Shown: in pieces, positions 52,504 through 61,546 of the stretch | Layout: every line of letters begins with the position of its first letter | Position numbering within the stretch: the stretch's first letter is position 1 | Origin: Corynebacterium sp. BD556 | Lineage (GTDB): Bacteria > Actinomycetota > Actinomycetes > Mycobacteriales > Mycobacteriaceae | Length of the DNA: 64,000 nt | NCBI RefSeq assembly: GCF_038452275.1 | Contig: NZ_CP141643.1 | Location: 310,001 to 374,000, forward strand | Direction of reading: 5' to 3' | Notes under the pieces: generated by a model | Told to the model about the DNA's origin: nothing | What the model saw: the letters and a program-made list of their open reading frames with translations, nothing else | The model's database searches: none | Translations under genes and position numbers: made by a program

Positions 52504-53249
52504 TATGAGGTCCACCTTTCCACAAGCCGCCGCGGTGGTGCGGAATATGCGAAACCTTTCAGCATTGAGTGCCAGCCGCGCGAGAAGCGGCTGTGTAGTT
52601 GCGCAGCACCTTTCAGGGCGCGGGGGTCCATGTGTAGGTTCAGTGTGGGCACGTAGCGGACAGTCTCATTGGGGCGCACTGCGAAAGATAGTTGGATGTC
52701 GTCGTGGGATTGTGTGTCGGAAAGGTCGAGGCTGTCGCGTACTTCGCTCCACCATTGGGTGGTGAAGCTGGCGTTGGTGCCGAAAAATGGGGTGTGGCCG
52801 AGCGCGGCGCCGACGCTGAGCCGGTACGCGTTGAGGTAGATTGCGCTGGCTAGTTTGCCGCCGGCGACGAGGTCGAAGGTTGCCCGCCCTGTCACTCCGA
52901 CGACGCGTTTGCTGTTGGGCGCGGGGCGTGCCCATTCGTGGCGCAGCTTATCGACGAACCCCGGTTGCGCCCAAGCATCTGCGTCTGTGCGCAGGATGAT
53001 GTGGTGGCCGAGCTGGGTGGCTGCGTCGTAGCCTGCGCTGGCGGCCCAGGTGATTCCTACTTGTTGTTCGTAGATGATGTGCGCGCCGAAGCTGCGTGCT
53101 ACCTCAGATGTGTTGTCCGTGGAAGCGTTGTCGACCACGACGATGTCGTCCGGTGGTGATTTTTGGTCAGTGAAGCTTCGGAGGCAGCGCTCAAGCAGGG
53201 CTGCGTCATTGCGGCAGGGAACAACGAGGCAGATAGAGGGAGAGAACAC
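52503..53249 (-). CDS. Family 2 glycosyltransferase, possible carotenoid glycosyltransferase
   Basis: 248 residues starting at GTG 53249, seven bases after the binding-protein gene. GT2 features: ICLVVPCRNDAALLERCLRS, IVVVDNASTDNTSEVAR and the D-x-D-like ILRTDADAWAQPG. No membrane segment is evident. Its place as the first gene of the carotenoid string, translationally coupled to crtB, points to glucosylation of decaprenoxanthin (CrtX-like) or another lipid. This is inferred from context. Confidence 0.75.
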   Translation of the reverse strand: MFSPSICLVVPCRNDAALLERCLRSFTDQKSPPDDIVVVDNASTDNTSEVARSFGAHIIYEQQVGITWAASAGYDAATQLGHHIILRTDADAWAQPGFVDKLRHEWARPAPNSKRVVGVTGRATFDLVAGGKLASAIYLNAYRLSVGAALGHTPFFGTNASFTTQWWSEVRDSLDLSDTQSHDDIQLSFAVRPNETVRYVPTLNLHMDPRALKGAAQLHSRFSRGWHSMLKGFAYSAPPRRLVERWTS

Positions 53250-53256
53250 AGTGATT

Positions 53257-54195
53257 TTAGGTGTTGTTATGGACCCATTCCTTGGCGATCTGCGTTGGTT
53301 CGGTGCGTTCCGGGCCCACGTTGCGCAGGTTCATGTGGACGAGGGAATCGGTGGTGAGCTTCGCGCCGACCTTGTTGATGGTTTCAAGCGCGCCGCGGGG
53401 AAGTGAGCCGGCCTTGAGCACCGGAACAACATTTTGTGGCGGGATGAGGTTTTCCGGGTCGCTGAGGGTGACCAGGTCAGCCTCGGAGCCGTCGCTAAGC
53501 AGCGCAGGTGAGGTGGTAAAAATGTTCGCGGTGTTCGCCGCACCCTGCACCAGGGTTTGGACGGTGAGGGGGCCACCGCCGTCGGAAATGGGAACAACGG
53601 TGATTTTGGCAGCGTCGATGCCGTAGGTAGCCGTCAGACCCTGCGGGCCGGCGGGGCGCTCAGCAAACTCTGGGGGAGCGGCGATGGTGATGTGTTCGAG
53701 TTTGTCGAGATCCGCGATCGTGGCCAGGCCGAATTCCTCAGCGATCTGCCGGGTGACGCGGTAGGCATCTTTAGATTCTGCAGGGCTGAACTCGCCCGTG
53801 CTGAGGGAAGGGGGCAACACACTGGTGAGGGTATCTTTGACCGTTTGCTCATCTGCGCCCGCCGGCAGGTCCCCGAAGAACTGGGCGAGGTTGCCCGAGT
53901 ACTCCGGGATGAGGGTTACGGAGCCTTCTTCGAGGGCACTGAGGTAGACCTCGCGTGAACCAATGCCGGAGGCGACCTTGACGTCGAAGCCTTCCTGGCG
54001 CAACGCCTCCGCCCAAATCTGGCCGATGATTTCGGATTCGGGGAAGTTCGCGGTGCCGATAATTACCGTGTTGGCTTCTGCTGGCGTCGACGGGGCAGTC
54101 GAAGCGTCTTCGAAAGGATCGGACGAGCCGCACGCGGATAAAAACAGGGTGGCGATGGCTGCGGTGGAAGCGACGGTGATTTTGTGGGGAGTCAT
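53257..54195 (-). CDS. Osmoprotectant-type ABC transporter substrate-binding lipoprotein
   Basis: 312 residues from the ATG at 54195 (GGGG upstream); a longer open frame reaches into the permease gene and is artificial. The signal peptide ends in LFLSACGSS (lipobox SAC). IIGTANFPESEIIGQIWAEA and LIPEYSGNLAQFF are characteristic of OpuCC/ProX-like (OpuAC family) binding proteins for quaternary ammonium solutes such as glycine betaine or choline. Substrate not determined. It lies 11 bp after the permease gene. Confidence 0.88.
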   Translation of the reverse strand: MTPHKITVASTAAIATLFLSACGSSDPFEDASTAPSTPAEANTVIIGTANFPESEIIGQIWAEALRQEGFDVKVASGIGSREVYLSALEEGSVTLIPEYSGNLAQFFGDLPAGADEQTVKDTLTSVLPPSLSTGEFSPAESKDAYRVTRQIAEEFGLATIADLDKLEHITIAAPPEFAERPAGPQGLTATYGIDAAKITVVPISDGGGPLTVQTLVQGAANTANIFTTSPALLSDGSEADLVTLSDPENLIPPQNVVPVLKAGSLPRGALETINKVGAKLTTDSLVHMNLRNVGPERTEPTQIAKEWVHNNT

Positions 54196-54206
54196 ACATC
54201 CCCAGG

Positions 54207-54887
54207 CTAATCGGGCTTCGAGCCTAATGTGGGCTGGATCAGGTGCTGCACCCCCGCCAAGATCACATCGACTGCGAGTGCCACGGTCGTGACCAACACC
54301 GCACCCGCGACCATACGCGGGTAATCCTGGACGGCCAGGCCGTCTATGAGGAAGCGTCCCAACCCACCTAAACCTATGTAGGAGACCACCGTGGCGGTGC
54401 CGATGACCTGCACGACACACGAGCGGAGCCCGCCGACTATGACTGGTGCGGCTAGTGGCAGCTCGACTCGGGTGAGGATCTGGGTTTCACTGTATCCTGC
54501 TGCGCGGGCGGAGTGGACCACATCGCGCTCGACGGAATTGAATCCGGAGACTACCCCCGCAAGAAGCGGCGCGACCGCGAGCAGCACCAGGACAATGGTC
54601 GCCGGCACGAGGGGGACGGTCACACCGAAAGGCAAAATGATCGCCAACCAGGTGAGCAAGCCGAGCACAGGCAGTGCGCGCAAGGCGCCTGCAATCGTTT
54701 GCACTGTGGTAGCGCCCCGGCGGCTGTGGCCTACTGCGATGCCGACTGGTACTGCGATCAATGCTGCCAGGGCGACAGCCAGCGCGCAGTAGCCGAGGTG
54801 CTGAGCCGTGCGCGTCCCGATGCCCGCCGCACCAAACCAGTTCGCGGAGGTCGTGAGGAACTCGAAGGCGGCGAGAAGTTGGTTCAT
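54207..54887 (-). CDS. Osmoprotectant-type ABC transporter permease 2
   Basis: 226 residues from the ATG at 54887, overlapping the upstream permease stop (ATGA). Five to six membrane helices; the EAA-like loop is ERDVVHSARAAGYSETQILTR followed by VELPLAAP, the contact point for the ATPase. It forms the channel with the second permease. Confidence 0.88.
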   Translation of the reverse strand: MNQLLAAFEFLTTSANWFGAAGIGTRTAQHLGYCALAVALAALIAVPVGIAVGHSRRGATTVQTIAGALRALPVLGLLTWLAIILPFGVTVPLVPATIVLVLLAVAPLLAGVVSGFNSVERDVVHSARAAGYSETQILTRVELPLAAPVIVGGLRSCVVQVIGTATVVSYIGLGGLGRFLIDGLAVQDYPRMVAGAVLVTTVALAVDVILAGVQHLIQPTLGSKPD

Positions 54888-55534
54888 CGGTGCGCCGCCT
54901 TTCGGGTCCAGGGCATGAGGATGCGGCTGATGGCGACCAGGGCGGCGTCGAGAAGCACAGCCAGCGCAATCGTGGCGACAAGGCCCGCGATGATCTGGGT
55001 GGGGAAGGAGCGCTGGAAACCCTCCGTGAATAAGGTGCCCAACGAATGTACGCCAATTAGCGCACCGACGGAGACAAGACTGACAGTCGATGCGGACACG
55101 ACGCGCAGCCCGGCGAGCAAACCGGGGCCTGCCAGCGGAAGCTCGACGCGAAGCGCGCGGCTGGCCCGAGTGTATCCGGCGGCTATGGCGGACTGGCGCA
55201 CAGCTTGAGGGACCGCGGCGAAAGAGTCCGAGGCGGTGCGCACCATCAAAGCGGTGCCGTAGAGAGTCATCGCCACCACCACATTGAGCGGTGAGAGCAC
55301 GGAGGTGCCCAGCACGAGCGGCAGCAGCACAAAAAGAGCTAACGAGGGGATGACATAAATCAGGCTCGTCGCCATGACAATGACCTCGCGGGCCTTGCCC
55401 GAAGAATGTGCGAGCCAGCCCACTGGCACGGCGATCACGAAGGCGGCCACAACTGCTGGCAGGGTGAGCAGCAGGTGATCGAGCGCGAGCGCGCCGATGC
55501 GCCCGGTGTTGGCGCCCAACCATTGCCAGTTCAT
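54884..55534 (-). CDS. Osmoprotectant-type ABC transporter permease 1
   Basis: 216 residues; six membrane helices. The coupling loop is PQAVRQSAIAAGYTRASRAL followed by RVELPLAGP. Four-base overlaps link it to both the ATPase gene and permease 2. Confidence 0.88.
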   Translation of the reverse strand: MNWQWLGANTGRIGALALDHLLLTLPAVVAAFVIAVPVGWLAHSSGKAREVIVMATSLIYVIPSLALFVLLPLVLGTSVLSPLNVVVAMTLYGTALMVRTASDSFAAVPQAVRQSAIAAGYTRASRALRVELPLAGPGLLAGLRVVSASTVSLVSVGALIGVHSLGTLFTEGFQRSFPTQIIAGLVATIALAVLLDAALVAISRILMPWTRKAAHR

Positions 55535-56337
55535 TCGAGGACCCCTTTGATGTTTCCGGCGGCGTCGATCACAAAGGTCTTATCGCCTCGGCGTTCAATG
55601 TGAAGGCTGCGGCCTTCCGCGCCGATAAAGTCGCTAACGGCGGCGTTAGCGGGGCAGGAGAGGATGTCGGCGGGAGAGCCGGTCTGTTCGATATGTGCGC
55701 CGTGGCCGAGGATGACAACTTCGTCGGCAAGCAGGAAAGCTTCGTCGACGTCGTGGGTGACCATCAACACCGTTGTGTCGAACCTATTGCGCAAGGACAT
55801 AACTTCTTGTTGCAGGCCGCGGCGCACCACCGGGTCCACGGCAGCGAAAGGCTCGTCCATGATGAGGATGTCTGGGCGCGTGACCATTCCCCGGGCCACG
55901 CCGACGCGCTGCGCCTGCCCGCCGGACAGCTCCGCCGGGTAGCGATCAAACAGTTCCGGGCCGAGGTTGACAAGGCGCAGCATCTCTTTGGCGCGTTGTC
56001 GCGCCTCGCTTTTCGACGCCCCCGCTAACGCCGCTATATCTGCGACGTTTTCCACTGCGTTGCGGTGTGGCATCAGCCCGGAATGTTGCATGACGTAGCC
56101 GATGCTGCGCCGCAATTGCACAGGGTGAGCTTCGCAGACATCTTGTCCGCGTACCACAACCTGACCGGAGTCGGGTTCTACCATGCGGTTAACCATGCGC
56201 AGAAGGGTCGTTTTTCCGCACCCCGAAGGCCCGACGAACACAGTGGTCGAACCTTTGCGCACGGTGTGGCTGAAGTGCTTTACGGCGGGCGTGTCCGCAC
56301 CAGGGTAGGTTTTGCTCACGGCGCGGAATTCAATCAT
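55531..56337 (-). CDS. Osmoprotectant-type ABC transporter ATP-binding protein (ProV/OpuCA-like)
   Basis: 268 residues. Walker A is VGPSGCGKTTLLRM, the signature ELSGGQAQRVGVARGM, Walker B ILIMDEPFAAVDP, and the H-loop VTHDVDEAFLLADEV. It lacks the C-terminal CBS pair of full OpuCA/ProV. It is the first gene of the ABC-glycosyltransferase-crt string, which runs to 48630 with gaps of no more than 11 bp except overlaps. Confidence 0.9.
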   Translation of the reverse strand: MIEFRAVSKTYPGADTPAVKHFSHTVRKGSTTVFVGPSGCGKTTLLRMVNRMVEPDSGQVVVRGQDVCEAHPVQLRRSIGYVMQHSGLMPHRNAVENVADIAALAGASKSEARQRAKEMLRLVNLGPELFDRYPAELSGGQAQRVGVARGMVTRPDILIMDEPFAAVDPVVRRGLQQEVMSLRNRFDTTVLMVTHDVDEAFLLADEVVILGHGAHIEQTGSPADILSCPANAAVSDFIGAEGRSLHIERRGDKTFVIDAAGNIKGVLE

Positions 56338-56362
56338 GACGTACCAACCTAGCTTGTTTGCA

Positions 56363-57001
56363 TCAGTGAAAAAACAACGGCAGCAGGAAAAGCATTGAGA
56401 TGCTCCAGCTCAGATGTGCCGCCAGCGGTGCCCATAGCCGACTGGTGTTGCTTGCGAGCAGGTAACACAGGGCACCTAATGAGGCCGCGCCGAGGAGTAA
56501 AAGCGGCACACCCATGGCCACGGTAACTAGCGTGTAGATACCTACGGAGGCAACGCCAAGTGCCACTTTGCCCCGCACCAGGCCGGTTTTTTCCAATTGG
56601 CCCGGAACGACGTCTCGGTAGACCAGTTCCTCGCCGATGCCGTTCATTACTAGCACGAGTATGGTCATGGGCAAACCCCCGCGCTGTGAGGCGGTGAGCA
56701 GTTGGGTCACAGGGTCAGCCAAAAAGGGAATGTGGCTGACAACCGTCGCTCCGAGGACGAACACGGCCCCGAGCGTGACGCCAAGTCCCACTCCGACAGC
56801 GATGTCCCGGCCGACGCGACGGCAGGTGAGCATGTCGCGGCGGCCCCACACCCACCACGCACTCGCGTAGACGGCGGCTGTAAACAATGTGGCGGCGTAG
56901 TAGCCTGCGGTGCCATCACCCATGAAGCGCGCGGTGAACAGGCCGAGAAAACCCAGTGCGCAGGGCAGAAAGAAGACGAGGTTTCGGGCCACGGCAGTCA
57001 C
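56363..57001 (-). CDS. CPBP-family intramembrane protease-like membrane protein
   Basis: 212 residues if started at GTG 57001; an in-frame TTG at 57055 would add 18. A TATACT box (57062-57057) on this strand places the transcript start near 57047, which favours the inner start. Six to eight membrane helices. GIGEELVYRDVVPGQLEKTG carries the E-E-x-x-x-R motif of CAAX/bacteriocin-processing (CPBP) proteases, and later LAAHLSWSISML supplies the His. The substrate is unknown. It stands 25 bp upstream of the ABC operon on the same strand and might belong to it. Confidence 0.75.
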   Translation of the reverse strand: MTAVARNLVFFLPCALGFLGLFTARFMGDGTAGYYAATLFTAAVYASAWWVWGRRDMLTCRRVGRDIAVGVGLGVTLGAVFVLGATVVSHIPFLADPVTQLLTASQRGGLPMTILVLVMNGIGEELVYRDVVPGQLEKTGLVRGKVALGVASVGIYTLVTVAMGVPLLLLGAASLGALCYLLASNTSRLWAPLAAHLSWSISMLFLLPLFFH

Positions 57002-57072
57002 TTTCCTGTGGTTGAGGGGGAGGAAATGGACGCGCCAGACAAGCGCCTCCGCCAAAGTATAGACTTTGGAAC

Positions 57073-58494
57073 ATGAATTCGCCGCGCGGCCGTTTCGCCC
57101 TCGTCACTGGAGCCACCGGCTTCATTGGCAGCCTCGTTGTAGACCAGTTGCTTCGCGATGGTTGGGCTGTTCGCACCCTTTCGCGCAGCCGCGACAAAGC
57201 CCTCGCGCAGCCTTGGGGCAACGCAATCGTGCCGGAAGGAGGCCCCGCCGGGCCCGGCGAGGTAGAAATCATTGAAGGTGATGCCGCCGAGCGTTGCGAC
57301 CTCGACCGTGCCTTAGATGGTATCGACTGCGCTTGGTACCTCATGCACTCGATGGCTCATGGCAGCGGCTTCGGCGGGCGTGAACAGGACATGGCCCGTA
57401 ACTTCGGTGCGGCAGCAAAGGACAAAGAGGTGGGGCGCATCGTCTACCTGGGAGGGCTGCACCCGTCTGGCCCCGGATTGTCCGAGCATCTTAGCTCGCG
57501 GGTGAAAGTCGGGGAGATCCTGATGAACTCTGGTGTGCCCACTGCAGCACTGCAGGCCGGCGTGGTCATCGGAGCCGGTTCTTTATCTTTCGCGCTGTTG
57601 CGCCACTGCGCAGAGCGTGTCCCGCTTTTCGGCGCGCCCGGCTGGATTACCAACGAGATCACCCCAATTTCCGCCCGCGACATCATCTACTATCTCGTTG
57701 CTGCGGCCGACCTGGCGCCGGAAGTCAACCGCACCTTCGACGTCGGCGGGCCCGACACCATGAAGTACGTCGACATGTTGGGACGCTACGCCAAAGCAAT
57801 GGGGTTGCATTACCGCCCATACCTCGTCGCCCCGATCATGACCCGCCGGATCGCTTCTTGGGGCTTGGGGCTACTGACGCCGCTGAGCTACGACGAGATT
57901 ATGCCAATTTTCGATAGCGTCTCTGCCTCCACGGTGGTCAAGGAGCGAGATCTGGAGAATAAGGTGGGTGTGCCACAGGGCGGCAACATGGGTTTTGAGG
58001 AGGCGGTGCGAAGCGCCGCCGAGGGGGTCGATGCTGGCCGCTACGGAAAAATTGCCTCCACCGTCCACGTCGCGGTGCTTCTCGCTGCGGCTGTAGGCAG
58101 CCTGCTTACCAACACCTCGGGGGCGAGCTACAAGCGTTTGCGCACACCCGTGTGGCAGCCGCCGAGCTGGGTTTTTCCGATGGTGTGGACGGTCCTGTAT
58201 ACCGACCTCGCCGTGATGAGCACCCTGACCATCGCCGATGCCTTTGAGCGCGGAGAAGATAAACAAGGCCGCGGCAACGCTGTCGCGCTGGGTGTCAACC
58301 TCGTTCTCAACGTCGCGTGGTGCGCGCTGTTTTTCCGCACGCAGCGTAGCGCCCTGTCCACCGCGGTCGCCGGGGCACTCGCCGTGTCCTCAGCCGATCT
58401 TGTGCGCCGCGCCCACCGCGAGAAACCGCAACGCGCGTGGTGGTTGGCCCCCTACGCGGCCTGGTGCGGTTTTGCCACCTTGCTCAACGTCTGA
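57073..58494 (+). CDS. Fusion of an atypical SDR (epimerase-like) domain with a TspO/MBR domain
   Basis: 473 residues. Residues 1 to about 310 are an NAD(P)-binding fold with ALVTGATGFIGSLVVDQLLR and HSMAHGSGFGGRE, like NmrA/SDR-a family proteins. From about residue 335 a five-helix TspO domain follows: YKRLRTPVWQPPSWVFPMVW (W-x-P-P-x-x-x-F/V motif), VLYTDLAVMS, NLVLNVAWCALFF and WWLAPYAAWCGFATLLN. TspO proteins bind porphyrins and in Rhodobacter influence carotenoid and pigment gene expression. Its promoter region is shared with the divergent CPBP gene, next to the carotenoid operon. The joint function is unknown. Confidence 0.85.
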   Translation: MNSPRGRFALVTGATGFIGSLVVDQLLRDGWAVRTLSRSRDKALAQPWGNAIVPEGGPAGPGEVEIIEGDAAERCDLDRALDGIDCAWYLMHSMAHGSGFGGREQDMARNFGAAAKDKEVGRIVYLGGLHPSGPGLSEHLSSRVKVGEILMNSGVPTAALQAGVVIGAGSLSFALLRHCAERVPLFGAPGWITNEITPISARDIIYYLVAAADLAPEVNRTFDVGGPDTMKYVDMLGRYAKAMGLHYRPYLVAPIMTRRIASWGLGLLTPLSYDEIMPIFDSVSASTVVKERDLENKVGVPQGGNMGFEEAVRSAAEGVDAGRYGKIASTVHVAVLLAAAVGSLLTNTSGASYKRLRTPVWQPPSWVFPMVWTVLYTDLAVMSTLTIADAFERGEDKQGRGNAVALGVNLVLNVAWCALFFRTQRSALSTAVAGALAVSSADLVRRAHREKPQRAWWLAPYAAWCGFATLLNV

Positions 58495-58806
58495 ATCGCC
58501 GCGCTCAACGTCCGCAACAACTAAACACCGGGCACTCAAAGAATGGGGGTTGAGTGCGGTGAGGTGGTCGTCGACAAGCGTTAAGCGCACGAACACCAGC
58601 ATGGCCGGGTCGGGAAAATGCCAAGGCAGCAGCGTGCAGCGAAGCAGATTTCACCAAGCGCACCACGCTTGAATCCCGGCTGTCGGGCACGCCCAATGAG
58701 AAACGTGTCCCGAGAACAGGTATTTTTACGATGCAGGGGAACTAATCGGACAACTATGGCGTTAATACCTAGTGAGTGACCCATGACGAAAGGAAACGGG
58801 CTCAAA

Positions 58807-59616
58807 GTGAAAACCAACAACCCTGTGCTGAACTCCCTGCCGGGGGCACAGTCGCAAAACGGATACGGATACCAGCAGGGCCAAGTCGGATACCCACAGT
58901 TCGGCTCTGCCGGCTCTGCTACAGACCGCCCAATCACCATCGATGACGTGGTGACCAAATCAGGTATTACCCTGGCGGTCATCGTCGTGTTTGCGGTGCT
59001 CAACTTCGGTCTGTACATGGTGGGCTATGAGGGACTGGCCATGGCACTGACCCTGGTCGGCGCCATCGGAGGCTTCATCACCGTTCTCGTCCACGCTTTT
59101 GGCAAGAAGTATGGCAGCAAAGCCGTGACCCTGATCTACGCCGTATTTGAAGGACTGTTCGTCGGCGGTTTCTCGCTGATCCTCAGTGGCTACACGGTCG
59201 GCGGGGCAGATGCTGGCGCGTTGATTTTCCAGGCGATCCTGGGCACCCTCGGCGTGTTCTTCGGCATGCTGTTCGTGTACAAGACCGGCGCGATCCGCGT
59301 CACCCCGCGCTTTAACCGCATCCTCACCGGCGCCATCATTGGCGTCGCTGTAATGGCGCTGGGCAACTTCCTTCTGGCCATCTTCACCACGCAGAACCCG
59401 CTGCGAGACGGCGGCATCTTGTCCATCATCTTCGGCCTGGTCTGTGTTGTCCTGGCAGCCCTGAGCTTCCTCCAGGACTTCGACGTGGCAGACCGCCTCG
59501 TGCGCACCGGAGCGCCAGCCAACATGGCTTGGGGTGTAGCCCTCGGTTTGGCAGTGACCATCGTTTGGCTCTACACCGAGATCCTGCGCCTGCTGTCCTA
59601 CTTCAACCGCGACTGA
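58807..59616 (+). CDS. Bax inhibitor-1 / YccA-family membrane protein
   Basis: 269 residues from the GTG at 58807 (reads MKTNNPVLNSLPG, with AAAGGA twelve bases upstream); the ATG at 58783 is an alternative. Seven membrane helices follow a 50-residue polar Gly/Gln/Tyr-rich N-terminus. FEGLFVGGFSLILSGYTVGG and the final LYTEILRLLSYFNRD are family features. Role in bacteria is uncertain (possible calcium or stress-linked channel). The 312 bp before it hold no other gene that I can support. Confidence 0.85.
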   Translation: MKTNNPVLNSLPGAQSQNGYGYQQGQVGYPQFGSAGSATDRPITIDDVVTKSGITLAVIVVFAVLNFGLYMVGYEGLAMALTLVGAIGGFITVLVHAFGKKYGSKAVTLIYAVFEGLFVGGFSLILSGYTVGGADAGALIFQAILGTLGVFFGMLFVYKTGAIRVTPRFNRILTGAIIGVAVMALGNFLLAIFTTQNPLRDGGILSIIFGLVCVVLAALSFLQDFDVADRLVRTGAPANMAWGVALGLAVTIVWLYTEILRLLSYFNRD

Positions 59617-59632
59617 CGCCGTTAGACACCAC

Positions 59633-59679
59633 ATACGCCCGGCCTTCCACCATGTGGAGACCGGGCGTATCCTTTTTTG
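59633..59679. terminator. Terminator between convergent genes
   Basis: Stem ATACGCCCGG / CCGGGCGTAT (10 bp) with an 18-base loop that itself can pair TCCAC with GTGGA, followed by CCTTTTTTG. It ends the Bax-inhibitor-like gene and perhaps the convergent lipoprotein gene. Confidence 0.9.
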
Positions 59680-59698
59680 TTGTGAGGATCTACTGTGC

Positions 59699-60244
59699 CT
59701 AGCGCAGTTGGCTTTCGGGGTTGATCGTGGCGCCATCGACGGTGACGGTGGCGAACTGTAGCTTTCCGTTGACGACCTCAGGGGAGCCAAGGACGATCTG
59801 GGTGTCCGCAACGCGGCGGTTCGGGTCGACGGTGATGCGGGTGCCGGTTCCGATAGCCAGTTGCGAAGTCCACTGCACCCACGTGATGTCCTCGATGAAG
59901 TCGTCTTGGTCTTCGCAGGCCAAAATCACGCGCTGTGGTTCGACCAGTCCTGCCTGGCCGCAGTTGCTGAGAACTGGTAGCTCATCGGAGGCGGAGGTTG
60001 TGGTCGCAGTGGCGGATTCAGCTTCGGCCACGTTGCTTGCCGTGGAGCTTTGAGTACTGGTAGCACGGGTGGTTGCTGCGGAGCTGGAGCCAGCGTCGGG
60101 CAGCGAGTTCGGGTTTTGGCTCGTCGCGGTGTCAATCTTTTGCGTCGAGTCCACCTCGCCGGGAGGGGAGCATGCGGCTAGGCCGAGAGCGGCGACGGCG
60201 AAGAAACCTGCTGCAACTGCGGGGCGGGAGGCTGTGAGTTTCAC
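59699..60244 (-). CDS. Hypothetical lipoprotein
   Basis: 181 residues from GTG 60244 with AAGGA upstream. The signal peptide ends in LGLAACSPP (lipobox AAC). A Ser/Thr/Ala-rich linker (residues 35-90) leads to a small domain with SNCGQAGLVEPQRVILACED, whose two Cys could form a disulfide. No known family recognised. It precedes greA in the reverse direction and may be transcribed with it. Confidence 0.75.
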   Translation of the reverse strand: MKLTASRPAVAAGFFAVAALGLAACSPPGEVDSTQKIDTATSQNPNSLPDAGSSSAATTRATSTQSSTASNVAEAESATATTTSASDELPVLSNCGQAGLVEPQRVILACEDQDDFIEDITWVQWTSQLAIGTGTRITVDPNRRVADTQIVLGSPEVVNGKLQFATVTVDGATINPESQLR

Positions 60245-60297
60245 GGATTTAGTCCTTCTAACTAGGTCTTACCAAAAACCTGGTGGCTCGGGCGGGC

Positions 60298-60819
60298 TTA
60301 GTTCGCGCGCGGCGTCGAAGCCTTAACAGAATCATACGGCTCGGCGGCGACGATCGTGACCGAAATTTCGCGGCCGTTCGGGGCGGTGTAGGTGCGGGTT
60401 TCGCCCTCCGAGGCGCCGACGACGGCGGCGCCGAGTGAGGAGTGCTCGGAGTATGTTTCCAAGTGCTCGTTGTCGGTGGAGGCAGCGCGAGTACCGATCA
60501 GGAATGTTTCCTTATCGTTTTCGTCGCCGTTGTAGTAAACGTGCACCACGGAGCCCACCAACGCCACACCGTCGACAATGCCGGTGCGTTCAGTAGTTGA
60601 GTTGGCAAGCAGCTCGGAAATCTGCTTGATGCGGGCTTCTTCCTGGTCCTGCTGCTCACGGGCGGCGTCGTAACCCGCGTTTTCCTTGAGGTCGCCTTCC
60701 TCGCGGCGCTCGTTGATCTCGGCGGCGATAATAGGTCGGTTGTCAATGAGCGCCTGCAGCTCGGACTCGAGCTTGGCCTTCATCTCCGGAGTGATGTACT
60801 GCTTCTCAGCTTCAGCCAT
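60298..60819 (-). CDS. greA: Transcription elongation factor GreA
   Basis: 173 residues from the ATG at 60819. The coiled-coil N-terminus has EINERREEGDLKENAGYDAA with the acidic tip residues, and the FKBP-like C-terminal domain ends in SVKASTPRAN. It rescues backtracked RNA polymerase by stimulating transcript cleavage. Gene order with the DUF4307 gene and mca is the same as in mycobacteria. Confidence 0.95.
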   Translation of the reverse strand: MAEAEKQYITPEMKAKLESELQALIDNRPIIAAEINERREEGDLKENAGYDAAREQQDQEEARIKQISELLANSTTERTGIVDGVALVGSVVHVYYNGDENDKETFLIGTRAASTDNEHLETYSEHSSLGAAVVGASEGETRTYTAPNGREISVTIVAAEPYDSVKASTPRAN

Positions 60820-60966
60820 GAGATAGGGAGCCTTCCGTTGGAAAATATGATTGTGTGCGCCGCGTGCACGGCGCGGTCGCCGCACGTCCGACGTGGAAGT
60901 GGGGCGACCGGCAGGTGTAACCCGCGCATATACGGTGCAGATTCTAGCACGCCCAACAGCAGCGGT

Positions 60967-61434
60967 TTAGCGGGCCTCGTAGTTTTCTTGCTCGGTATTT
61001 AGATAAAAAGGAATGTCTTGCGAGCAGCCGTAGACGCGACCGGAGACGGCCGGCGAGCGCACCGGCAACTCAACGCCGATGCGAACAAGTTGCTCTCCGC
61101 CGGCGGGGACGAGCACCTCGCGGCGCCCGACTTCAGCAAAGCTGTAGTCGACGGCGGTAACGATGCAGTAGGAGACGATGGAGGGGTCTTTGCGGTCCAC
61201 ATCGATCCATAGGCGGGTAGTTGTGTCGTCGATCGCCTCTTGCGTAATGAAGTCCGCGGTGACGGGCACGGACTGGCGTTGCATGACGTTGCGGCCGAAT
61301 GCCACGGCGACGAGCAGCAACACAGCGACCGTTGCGATGGCGAGGATTTTTCCGCTGAGGCCGCCGGGTACGTTGCGGCGCGACGGGTCGCCGTAGCGGG
61401 AGTTGGTGGTGTGCGGGCGGGCGGTTGGAGACAC
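60967..61434 (-). CDS. DUF4307 membrane protein
   Basis: 155 residues from GTG 61434. One membrane helix (KILAIATVAVLLLVAVAFG, residues 29-47) after a basic N-terminus, then an extracellular domain with a conserved SYCIVTAVDYSFAEVGRREV segment and two Cys. This matches the actinobacterial DUF4307 family beside greA. Function unknown. Confidence 0.85.
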   Translation of the reverse strand: MSPTARPHTTNSRYGDPSRRNVPGGLSGKILAIATVAVLLLVAVAFGRNVMQRQSVPVTADFITQEAIDDTTTRLWIDVDRKDPSIVSYCIVTAVDYSFAEVGRREVLVPAGGEQLVRIGVELPVRSPAVSGRVYGCSQDIPFYLNTEQENYEAR

Positions 61435-61546
61435 GGCGAAAACCTTAGGGCTAGACGGGGGAGGAAAACAGGAGGTAGGGGTTAGCTACTGATGGTACTA
61501 AGATGAGGCAGGTTAAAGAATTACCCCTACTTAAGTTGGAGGATCA

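Noticed and set aside
53257-54420. Longer N-terminus for the ABC substrate-binding protein
   Set aside because: The extension overlaps the permease gene and removes the signal peptide from the N-terminus; the ATG at 54195 gives a proper lipoprotein signal.
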